Assembly: GCF_015546965.1 (NCBI RefSeq)
Contig: NZ_JADMUF010000001.1
Coordinates: 186,001-250,000, forward strand
Source: Collinsella aerofaciens
GTDB lineage: Bacteria; Actinomycetota; Coriobacteriia; Coriobacteriales; Coriobacteriaceae
Reading direction: 5' to 3'
DNA: 64,000 nucleotides
Under the pieces are notes generated by a model. That model saw only the letters and a list, made by a program, of their open reading frames with translations. It had not been told where the DNA came from and did not search any database. Both the position numbers and the translations under genes were made by a program. Below, piece by piece: positions 54,791-63,700 of this stretch (positions within the stretch are counted from its first letter, which is position 1; each line of letters begins with the position of its first letter).

Positions 54791-55780
54791 GTGCACGAAG
54801 AAATAATCAACCTCATCGAATCTCCGGAGCTGCGAGAGCATTTGCTGCATAATCCGCAGCTCCTGAGTGGCGATCATTACGCGCAAATCATCGGTGGCGC
54901 GTCGATAGAAATCAACCGCAAACGGGAGATGCTCAGCAGGCTGGTTGCTGCCGAGCGCAGCTCGTCAGGCGAAACCTTTGATTGGTACGGACCAGAGATT
55001 TGTATCGACTACATCGATGGCTGCCTGAACGCGCTAAAGGCCGTCGACGGAAACAGGAAAGTGCTGCTTATTAGCGAAATTAGCTTTGTCGACAACGAAG
55101 TGGGATCCGCCATCACGCATGGCCCCTTCCCCGTAGCATCGTGGCAGGCAGCCCTTGCGGCAATGAAGGCATACGCGGAAAAGTGGAGCGAAACGACAGA
55201 TTTATCGTCCTCATACTGGATGATCGAGCTGTTCAACCTTGCCAACGACCCGAGCTGTTCATATCCATACGACGGCTTTCTACAGCCAGACTACACTTAC
55301 TACGCAAACGTCTCCGGCGAAATCCAGTACCTCTGCAGGGAAGAAGAGGGCGAATGTAGCGAGGTGCTCGACTGCATTGTGGGTGGAATCTTTGGCCCGT
55401 GGTTCAAGGGGGCATATGTCGACCTACCCACGCCGTACAGAAAGGGCGACTTTCTTGAAATCGACTGCAGGCCATGGGCACCAGGTCCTTGTTATTGTCT
55501 GGTAGCAAACTCGAAATTGGACTGCCTGTATCCCGATGGCGATGGGCGGATCAGATGTGGCTCTATCCCCTACGGCAGCTGCTTTGCCGGATGGGCGCAT
55601 ACGAACCTGATGTTATCGCCTGTGTTCAGAGCGAAGAAAGTAACGCAACCTTTGCCGGAAGAATACGCGACCTTGCAAGCGGTCGAGCTGGACAGGATAG
55701 AAGGCTTGCTTGAAGAGTGCGCCGACAACAAAGAGGAAGAACCCGGCTGGCTGGATATATATCGGCATCGCGCTCGATGA
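54791..55780 (+). CDS. Paralog family protein, N-half only (copy 4)
   Basis: About 329 residues from a GTG start at 54791-54793, preceded by CGGAGGCTATC; an ATG at 54746 has no ribosome site. It corresponds to the N-half of copies 1 and 2: IESPELREHL, IIGGASIEINRKREMLSRL, HGPFPVASWQAALAAMKAY, YWMIELFN. It also has VDLPTPYRKGDFLEIDCRPW, which resembles the C-half motif DIPTPFHAGD and so links the halves. It lacks the C-half entirely. The order in this cluster is N-C, N-C, C, N. Confidence 0.7.
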   Translation: MHEEIINLIESPELREHLLHNPQLLSGDHYAQIIGGASIEINRKREMLSRLVAAERSSSGETFDWYGPEICIDYIDGCLNALKAVDGNRKVLLISEISFVDNEVGSAITHGPFPVASWQAALAAMKAYAEKWSETTDLSSSYWMIELFNLANDPSCSYPYDGFLQPDYTYYANVSGEIQYLCREEEGECSEVLDCIVGGIFGPWFKGAYVDLPTPYRKGDFLEIDCRPWAPGPCYCLVANSKLDCLYPDGDGRIRCGSIPYGSCFAGWAHTNLMLSPVFRAKKVTQPLPEEYATLQAVELDRIEGLLEECADNKEEEPGWLDIYRHRAR

Positions 55781-55922
55781 CGGAAACTGACAATTGAAAC
55801 AATTGCTGCACTCAACTCAACGCGGTCACCGTCAATCCGAGCTCTTGTGCCGTATCTTTCTAAACTGACCGCCCTATAGGACAATAAACACATGATTAGC
55901 GTTGTTATTCAAAGGAGCGCTC

Positions 55923-57158
55923 ATGAACGATGAGAAAGAAATTTTAATTGCCAAGGTTTTTTGTGGTGGATATCTTCTCGATGGCGAGAATATAGGCCAT
56001 GAAGTCATTGATTTTTTCGACACCGATAAAGGCGAAAGATATCTATATATAGCTCCTAGCGGAAACGTTAATGACCACCCCAATGTTGAAGCAGTGCTTC
56101 TAATTCGATCATATGGAAACACACTGGGTGAAGCCGTTGGGCTAGCATGCGACCTTGAAAACATTTGTTCCCCGAGAAACAAGGGGGAAACTCTTCCGAT
56201 AACATATGGCAGCGTTTCCTATAATGGCGTTTCCGTGGACAAGATATTTGCCGAAAACATTTACAGGGGAGAAAAAGAAGGGACGTTCAACAATCTCAGC
56301 TACCGTGCGGGATCGTTTAAGACCCCCAACCCCAAGCACCATATCTTTATTTCCATGGACAAAACAAAAGACGAAGACAAGCGTCGTCATCCAATTGAGC
56401 TTATTTGCAATGACAAGAAGCAATGGGGTCATCAACGAACATATATCTCCAGCGTCGATGATCCAGAGGCTTATGCACGGCTAAAAGAGCTGATAGCGGA
56501 TGAAGAAAAATGGGAGGAGCAAATCGAGACAAAAACCGTTAAGTCGGTGAGTTGCGGCAAAACGCAACCCTCGTTCCTTGAAATTATCGGAAAAGAAGAC
56601 GATGAGCTCGTGTTCTCCAATTTGCTGGGACATTACCTAAGTTGCAGCAAAAAAGGATTTGAAGTGTTTGCCAGAGAAATTCTCGGCATTAGCGACTTCG
56701 GTCCACACCCCACGATCATTCGCGAATCAAAACACCACGTGGATGTATGGATTGAAAATGAGCGGCACATCGTCGTAATCGAAAACAAAATCCATTCGGC
56801 GATTAATGGCATTGATCCCAATTGCTCAAAAACGCAGCTTTCAAAATATCGTGAAGCAGCAGAAGACGAATGCAAAAACAGAACAGTTGAGTGCTATTTA
56901 TTTGCGCCGGATTTCAATAATGTCGACGAGACAAAAGCGAAAGAAGAGGGATTTGAGGTCAAATACTATAGCGAGCTGTATGCATTTTTTAAAACCAATA
57001 AAAGCCTATTTACTGGAGATGAACGCTACGGTGTAGATGGACATTACGATGAATTCCTCATTGGGCTGGAACGACATACCCTGGCTCCTGCAGAGCGTAA
57101 TGAGCGAGCGATGCTCGAAAGGTTCTCGTACATGATAGATAGAGCAAAACAAAGTTGA
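55923..57158 (+). CDS. PD-(D/E)XK nuclease-like protein
   Basis: 411 residues, more AT-rich than its neighbours, which suggests transfer. The C-terminal part shows DVWIENERHIVVIENKI (Asp274, Glu287, Lys289) and TQLSKYR (Q-x3-Y), the pattern of the PD-(D/E)XK nuclease superfamily (PDDEXK_4-like). The N-terminal part (1-200) is not recognised. It may be a DNase of a defence or repair system, perhaps a single-gene one. Start ATG 55923 with AAAGGAGC upstream. It lies 142 bp after the paralog cluster in the same direction. Confidence 0.65.
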   Translation: MNDEKEILIAKVFCGGYLLDGENIGHEVIDFFDTDKGERYLYIAPSGNVNDHPNVEAVLLIRSYGNTLGEAVGLACDLENICSPRNKGETLPITYGSVSYNGVSVDKIFAENIYRGEKEGTFNNLSYRAGSFKTPNPKHHIFISMDKTKDEDKRRHPIELICNDKKQWGHQRTYISSVDDPEAYARLKELIADEEKWEEQIETKTVKSVSCGKTQPSFLEIIGKEDDELVFSNLLGHYLSCSKKGFEVFAREILGISDFGPHPTIIRESKHHVDVWIENERHIVVIENKIHSAINGIDPNCSKTQLSKYREAAEDECKNRTVECYLFAPDFNNVDETKAKEEGFEVKYYSELYAFFKTNKSLFTGDERYGVDGHYDEFLIGLERHTLAPAERNERAMLERFSYMIDRAKQS

Positions 57159-57227
57159 GCGAAGACCGACTCAGCCGGGAAGACCGTAGCCGTCATCTCG
57201 ATCAACCCAGTCGGTAATAGGAGCCGC

Positions 57228-57267
57228 AGCCCGAGAACTCGTTAATTTCAACACGAGTTCTCGGGCT
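57228..57267. terminator. Terminator between nuclease-like gene and AAA/DUF4143 gene
   Basis: Perfect 15-bp stem AGCCCGAGAACTCGT / ACGAGTTCTCGGGCT with a 10-base AT-rich loop, between converging genes. Confidence 0.75.
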
Positions 57268-57348
57268 GCCGATTCTGCGTGAGGCAAGAGTTCTCATTTG
57301 ATGCTCACGCTGCCCACGCACCAGGAAGCCAAGGAATCCGGCCTCCAC

Positions 57349-58572
57349 TCAAATTAGGTCGCCGTTATCTTTCATGAACGACACCATGTTCAGATGCCTG
57401 ACACCGTCTCTCTCCTGTAGCAGGGGATCAAGCGTGAAAAGGTAGCGCGGATACCCATCCCTGATGTGGCCGAACGGCCTGTACTCCCGCTCCTCCACGT
57501 CCCTATCGGCGATTGTCATCGAGACCTGGATATAAGCATAGGCATTGCGTCTGCGGGCGATGAAGTCGCACTCCAGCTTCCCGATGCGGCCTACGGATAG
57601 CTTATATCCCCTCGAGCGAAGATAGATGTACAAGGCATTTTCCAGCGAGGGCCCATAATTCAACCGAACATCGACGTTGCGAGCAAAATAGATGCCTGGA
57701 TCCGCAAGGTAGTACTTCTCCTCGCCTCGTAACGATTTGCGGGACTTAAGGTCGAATCTCTCGCATCTGTAGAGCACCTTGGCATCGACGAGCATCTGGA
57801 TATAGGCGGCGATCGTCCGCCGCTCGACGGCGACACGCTCCGTCTTGGTGAAATAGTCGTGGAGGCTGGTGAGGCTCGTCGGCGCACCGTAGTTGTTGAT
57901 GACATAGGTCATGACACGGTTGAACGTATCAATGTTCCGAATCTTGTTGCGAGTCCTGATGTCCTTGTCGACGATCTGCCCAACGACATCCTCGATGTAG
58001 CGAGCCTTCGCCTCGGGATCGTCGTATTCCAGAGACCGGGGAAACCCGCCATACCGTAGATATTCGTCAAACTCGATTCGCGCGTCACCGACCTCTTTGC
58101 CCATGAACCTCTTCATGTCGAGGAACTCGGAAAAGGATAGGGTGAACATCTCGAACTCCACGTATCGACCCGTGAGCTTGGTCATCAGCTCACCAGACAG
58201 CAGATACGAGTTGGAGCCAGTGATGAAAATCGAGAAGCCGCCATCCGAGTTGTAGGCGTTCACGACCTCTTCGTAGTCTCGGACGTTCTGCACCTCATCG
58301 ATGAAAAGGTATTTGAAGTCGTTGTCAGCCAGAAGCGACTCGATTTTTTCCTCCAGCTGATCAGGCGTCTTAATTGAGCGGTTGCCGCGCCTGTCGAGGT
58401 CGAGATAAATGATGTCCTTATCTTCGACACCACGGTTTCTCAGTTCCTCGGCAATCGTCGACATGAGGCACGATTTGCCGCAGCGGCGGATGCCCGTGAT
58501 CACCTTGATCAGATCGTCGTCGTAGAACGGTCGAATCTTCTTCAAGTATTGCTCGCGATGATACAGTTTCAT
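57349..58572 (-). CDS. AAA ATPase with DUF4143 domain
   Basis: 407 residues: AAA_14-type ATPase followed by a DUF4143 domain, a common pair in bacteria and archaea with unclear function. Walker A GIRRCGKSCLM (about 27-37), Walker B YLFIDEVQNV, and sensor-like FITGSNSYLLSGELMTKLTGR. The C-terminal part has VLYRCERFDLKSRKSLRGEEKYYLADPG and GKLECDFIARR, a degenerate nuclease-like end. It converges with the 55923-57158 gene. Related proteins are often acquired by transfer and vary between strains. Confidence 0.88.
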   Translation of the reverse strand: MKLYHREQYLKKIRPFYDDDLIKVITGIRRCGKSCLMSTIAEELRNRGVEDKDIIYLDLDRRGNRSIKTPDQLEEKIESLLADNDFKYLFIDEVQNVRDYEEVVNAYNSDGGFSIFITGSNSYLLSGELMTKLTGRYVEFEMFTLSFSEFLDMKRFMGKEVGDARIEFDEYLRYGGFPRSLEYDDPEAKARYIEDVVGQIVDKDIRTRNKIRNIDTFNRVMTYVINNYGAPTSLTSLHDYFTKTERVAVERRTIAAYIQMLVDAKVLYRCERFDLKSRKSLRGEEKYYLADPGIYFARNVDVRLNYGPSLENALYIYLRSRGYKLSVGRIGKLECDFIARRRNAYAYIQVSMTIADRDVEEREYRPFGHIRDGYPRYLFTLDPLLQERDGVRHLNMVSFMKDNGDLI

Positions 58573-58745
58573 GGAAATCGCCTCCTCCGCTTAGCTTATC
58601 AGAGAGGATGATAATTGTCAGTTAAGGCACCTATTTTTTCGCTTTTACAGAAATTGGTTTCTTAAACATTATTCTCACTCACTAAAAATAACTGGCCCGC
58701 AGCGCGGGCGCACCACGGGCTGGGCTGTCGTTATTGGTTGCGGCT

Positions 58746-59576
58746 TTAGCCGAAAACTCGCGCGGAAGATGGGTCCGTGCCATCGGAGCTCATGCGGACG
58801 AGGGCGTCTGCATTGCAGTGGGTCTCCGTGAATGTTGCGTCATCCTCTCGGCCCTCAGCCGCAAAGCAGCCCGCTAGGATGGCGGATGTTGGGCTGAGCA
58901 TGTTACGTAAGTCGCGCAGGACAGCGTTTATCGGGCGGTTGTCATCGAGCATCTCGAGTCCGTCGATTACGACCACGACACTCTCTAGTACTGCTCTGTT
59001 CCACGTTTGGTCGCCGAGCAGCCAGCTCGTTAAAAGGTCCATGGTCATGTTGTCCTCGACAAAAATGCCTAGGTTGCGCTGCTTAAGTCGCATCGTTGCG
59101 CGAATCGCCTCGACTTGACGCTCTTCAGAATCCTCCGGCACTTTGGTGCCCATCTCGGCACGAATAAGCCGGGCAATCGCATCCTCTTCACGCTCCCGAA
59201 TCGGCACGTAGAGCACGGCGCATTGCCCACTCAGACGCAAGGCCGCATGCACTAGCACGTTGGAGACATCTTCATGCGTGCCGCCAATCACGCTGAGCTT
59301 GCCCAGCCCAACGCCGCCACCTAGAGCATCATCGACCGGCATACCGGTCTTCAACACCCGCGGAGCTTCAAGCACCGACGTCTCCACACCACGGTCGAGT
59401 CCAGAAGCCAGTCGATTGCGAAACCCGCTGAGGTCAAAACCCTCGTCATCACGCTCTCCATGATTCCCGCCGCACCGATTCGCGGACGGCGGCATCACAC
59501 CCGGGAAGCTCATCATCTCGCCCATGCCCACGGAACGCCCGATTCGGTCGTCTCCAGCATTGATCTTGAGCGCCAT
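58746..59576 (-). CDS. DnaB-like RecA-fold protein lacking a canonical Walker A
   Basis: 276 residues. The fold resembles the DnaB helicase C-terminal domain. TGMPVDDALGGGVGLGKLSVIG aligns with the DnaB start TGFxDLDxLxGGLxPGDLxVIA, and VVVIDGLEMLDDNRPINAVLRDLRNML aligns with the Walker B strand. Where DnaB has a GK[ST] loop, this protein has GGTHEDVSNV, with no lysine, so ATP hydrolysis is doubtful. The first 45 residues are a Gly/Asn-rich low-complexity stretch. Start ATG 59574-59576 with GGAGGATTG. Divergent from the WYL regulator gene. Role unknown. Confidence 0.55.
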   Translation of the reverse strand: MALKINAGDDRIGRSVGMGEMMSFPGVMPPSANRCGGNHGERDDEGFDLSGFRNRLASGLDRGVETSVLEAPRVLKTGMPVDDALGGGVGLGKLSVIGGTHEDVSNVLVHAALRLSGQCAVLYVPIREREEDAIARLIRAEMGTKVPEDSEERQVEAIRATMRLKQRNLGIFVEDNMTMDLLTSWLLGDQTWNRAVLESVVVVIDGLEMLDDNRPINAVLRDLRNMLSPTSAILAGCFAAEGREDDATFTETHCNADALVRMSSDGTDPSSARVFG

Positions 59577-59774
59577 CACAATCCTCCTTCGAACCAAAGC
59601 GGCGGCCCTCACTTCGAACCGACCAGCCTAGCCATCGATTTCCGTTTAACCACCTTTCGCCCTATTCGGGCTCTTATTGCTGCGAATACTACGGTCGCGC
59701 GGGCTACAATGAGTCCCAATAACGGGTCTTGTTTTGTATCTCCGGCTGATACCCTGCCGGCGAAAGGAGACAAC

Positions 59775-60785
59775 GTGGCGAACAGACCAAATCAAAAGCT
59801 CCGGCTTCTGTTCCTGCTTAAAACCTTGATGGAAAAGACCGACAGCACGCACGGGCTCACAACGCAGCAGATTATCGAGGAGCTCGCCTATCACGACCTT
59901 GAGGCAGAGCGAAAGGCCATCTATCGCGATCTGCAAACGCTTCGCGACTTTGGACTCAACATCGACCAGCGCGGTGGCAAGGAATGGGCGTTGGTCTCAC
60001 GCCCGCTCGACCTGCAAGAACTCATCATGCTTGTTGACGCCGTGCAGAGTTCGCCGTTTTTGACCGATGAGTTGACCGACCACCTCATCGGCAAGCTGCA
60101 GAGCCTCGCCAGCCTGGGCGAACGCGAGCTGATGCACAAACGCGTCGACGTGCCTTCGCGTGTGAAGATGCAAAACTCCGATGCCCTGCTCAACATCGAC
60201 TTGATTCAGCAGGCTATGCGCGAAAAACGCAAGATTCGGTTTCGTTACTTCCACTACGACGCCGCCAAGCAAAAGGCCCTTAATCATGACGGAAAGACCT
60301 ACGAGCTCACACCCGTGCGCCTTATCTACTCCGACGAGCTTTATTACATGATCGGGTTTCGAGATAAATGGGCTAATGCCGGCTCGGGTCATCAGCCGTT
60401 CACACCTTATCGCGTCGATCGTATGCTCGATGTTGCGGTGTCCGAGGAGCCCGCGACCAAAGATCCGCGCATTGCCGGCTATGTGCTCGAAGATCACGTC
60501 TCGCCATCATTTGGCGTGTATGCGGCGGACAAGACCACCGTGGTGCTGGAACTCGATGACCGCGCGATGAACCCGCTCATCGACAAGTTCGGGCTCGACG
60601 CCGTTGTGTTTGAGAACCAGGATGGGCGCTTGCTGGCGACCGTCAAAGCTCCGTTATCGCCGCAATTTTTTGGCTGGCTTTTGCAGCTCAGCACCTTCAT
60701 TAAGATCGTTCAACCTCAAAGTGCCATCGATACGTATCTCGACTATCTCGATAGCACGCGTGCGCTCTACCAGGAAGACAGGTAA
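59775..60785 (+). CDS. WYL-domain transcriptional regulator
   Basis: 336 residues: N-terminal winged helix-turn-helix (TTQQIIEELAYHDLEAERKA, IYRDLQTLRDFGLNIDQRGG) followed by a WYL ligand-sensing domain (KIRFRYFHYDAAKQ ... GKTYELTPVRLIYSDELYYM) and a C-terminal WCX-like part (VVLELDDRAMNPLI). WYL regulators sense nucleic-acid-like or nucleotide ligands and often control DNA-damage or defence genes. Start is GTG 59775-59777 with GAAAGGAGAC. It is 7 bp upstream of the helicase gene, suggesting an operon. Confidence 0.88.
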   Translation: MANRPNQKLRLLFLLKTLMEKTDSTHGLTTQQIIEELAYHDLEAERKAIYRDLQTLRDFGLNIDQRGGKEWALVSRPLDLQELIMLVDAVQSSPFLTDELTDHLIGKLQSLASLGERELMHKRVDVPSRVKMQNSDALLNIDLIQQAMREKRKIRFRYFHYDAAKQKALNHDGKTYELTPVRLIYSDELYYMIGFRDKWANAGSGHQPFTPYRVDRMLDVAVSEEPATKDPRIAGYVLEDHVSPSFGVYAADKTTVVLELDDRAMNPLIDKFGLDAVVFENQDGRLLATVKAPLSPQFFGWLLQLSTFIKIVQPQSAIDTYLDYLDSTRALYQEDR

Positions 60786-60792
60786 TACTGCC

Positions 60793-63700
60793 ATGAACAT
60801 GACCCCCGAACTCATCGCATCGCTCGACCGGCTAAACCCCGAACAGCGCGAGGCCGTCGAATGCCTAGATGGTCCGCTGCTCGTCATTGCCGGCCCCGGC
60901 ACCGGCAAGACGCAGCTGCTGAGCCTGCGCGCGGCGAACATCCTGGCCAAGCGCGATACCGCCCCGCGCAACATCCTCTGCCTCACCTATACCGAGGCGG
61001 GCGCGGAAGCCATGCGCAAGCGCCTGATTGAGCTGATCGGTCGCGACGCGTACGGCATCGAGGTCAGCACGTTCCACGGATTTGCGAGCAGCGTCAGGTC
61101 GCGCTATCCCGAGTACTTCACGCGCCCTTCGACCGACACGCTCGTCACGAGCCTGCACCAACAAGAGATCTTCGACCGCCTGCTCAAATCGCTGCCCTTT
61201 GGTTCTCCGTTAGGCGGAGGATCACCTGATATGCCTGCGCAAAACATCGGTAAGATGATCGGCTTTGTCTCCAAAATCAAACGCAGTGGCCTGAGCTACG
61301 ACACGCTGAGCGCCATCGCGCAGCAGAATATCGACGCCGCCACCTGGCTCACCGAACATTCCGAGCTGCTTACACTTGTTTGCGGAAGGGCAAGCGCAAC
61401 GCTGGCAGAGCATTTTGAGGAAGAGGTCGAGCGCGCCTGCGGTATGGCGCCAGCATCGCTCGCTCGCCCGGTCGAATGTCCCGCCGGCACGTATGTGCCC
61501 TTCATCCTTGAGCTGCGCGACACCGTTCGCCGCACCGAGCTTATTGACGAAAAGGGCAAGTCGTCGGGATACACTAAGGTGCGCGACAACTTCTTTGGCG
61601 GAAGCAACTCCCAAGGGCGTACGTTTAAGATTGCCGAGCAAAGCGAACGTCTTAAGGCTGCTTGCGACGTGGCACGCCGTTACCAAAACGAGCTCGATCA
61701 ACACCATCTCTACGATTACGACGACATGATCGGCGATTTTGTTTACGCCGTTGAGTACAACGGCACACTGCGCCAGGCGCTCCAGGACACCTATACCTAT
61801 ATCCAGGTTGACGAGTTCCAGGACACCAATGGTGCCCAAATGCGCATCATCGAGCTGCTCTGCGATGGCGTTGATGCGCCCAATATCATGGCCGTCGGCG
61901 ATGACGATCAGGCCATCATGCGTTTCCAGGGCGCCACGATCGAATGTGCCAACCAGTTTGCGGCCGAGTTCTCACCGCGGAACATCGTGCTCAAGACCAA
62001 TTACCGCTCCACGCCCGCCATCGTTGAGCTTGGTCAAGCTATCGCCCAGCAAATCGAATACCGACTCGACGCCAGCTCGAATAAGTCAATCGAAGCCTTT
62101 AAGCCTCAAGGCGATCAGGTCAGCTTTAGCGAGAACGTCTATACCGGTAAAGCCGAGGAGTACGCCGCCGTCGCCGCAAGCATTAAGCAGCGGCTTGATA
62201 ATCACTATCTCGATGAATGCGAAGATCCCAACGAAGGGATTGCAGTCATCTCCGCCAAACACGCCGCCCTGCGTTCGCTGATTCCCTTCCTCATCAAAGA
62301 GAATGTGCCGTTCTCCTATCGCGAGCGACAGAATCTCTTTGCCTCCGAGCGTATGCAGACGACGTTGACACTGTTGCGATGCGTCACCGCACTTGCACGC
62401 GGCCAGAAGGAACTCGCCAGCAGTTATCTTCCGCAGATTATCTGCGCGGCCGAGCTGGGCGGCGACCATCCGTCGTCTGTCGCTTTTGCGCTCAGCGCCA
62501 AGCGCGAGCACCACGGTGACTGGATGGCCGCCATGCGTGAGAGCGATAGCCCCCGCGTCAAGGAGCTGTACGACAACCTGATGCAGTGGGCGGCAGAGGC
62601 TGACGCCTCCCCCGTCAGAGCGCTGATCTTTAATATTGTCGAGCGCAGCCTTGGTTATTACCGGCATCGCAAGGAACAGGACCCGCTGGGGGTTGCCGAA
62701 TTCAATGCCGGCATCCGCGCCCTGCTCGCGTTTGCCGAGGGCGAAATGGGAGATGCGCGCCGCATGGGTCGGACGCTTCGCCTGCCCGATATTGTCGACA
62801 AGCTCAATGCCGCTCAAAAGTTTGGCGTGAGCATCGATGCGTCGATCGACCTTGGCACGCCGGGGGCCGTTCGCCTTACCAGCGCCCATAGCTCTAAGGG
62901 CCTGGAATTCGACTGCGTCTATCTGCTTGATTCTGACGACTCAACCTGGCACAAGGGTGCCGGCGGCATGAGCTTGTATCCGACCAACCTGCTCATCCGC
63001 GACGAAAAGGATGACGATGATGCGCGTCGTTTACTGTTTGTCGCCATCACGCGCGCCAAACGTCATCTTGAGTTGTACCGTGCCGGCGGATCGACGCTGC
63101 AGGAGCTAACAGGGCTCATCGACTCTTGCGAAGTTTCCGTCGAGGCGGACCAACTCGGCGCTGCCATCGAAACCGAATGGCGCGACAACTATGTGTTCGA
63201 TACACCCGAGCTCCGCGCGCTTTTGGAGCCTCACACCGACGTAAAACACCTCTCCGCCACAGCGCTCAACAACTTTGTGACCTACGAGCCTGGGTGTGCC
63301 AATAGCCAGCATTTCCCCGAAAAGCAAATCGTTCGCCTGCCCACCGCGCCCACGATTCAAACCGAATTTGGCACCATTGTTCACGCGATGTTCGAGGAGA
63401 TCGTTAATCGAATGGCGGCCGATGGTGAAGTGGCAATTGAAGCCATCGAGGCCGAGTGCCGCCAGCAAATCTCGTGGCTCGATTTTACCCCCGAGGATGT
63501 CCATCGCTATTCGGAGCGCTTCGAGCGCATTTGTCATGTCTTCGTTCCTTGGCTTGTCGAGCACGTAGATGGTTACCGCTGCATCACAGAAGCGAATATG
63601 CAATGTCTAACTGCCGGCGGAACCCCACTCTTTGGCTTTCTCGATTTGCTCCTCGTTGACGATGCGGCCAAAACGGTGCAGATCGTCGACTACAAGACCG

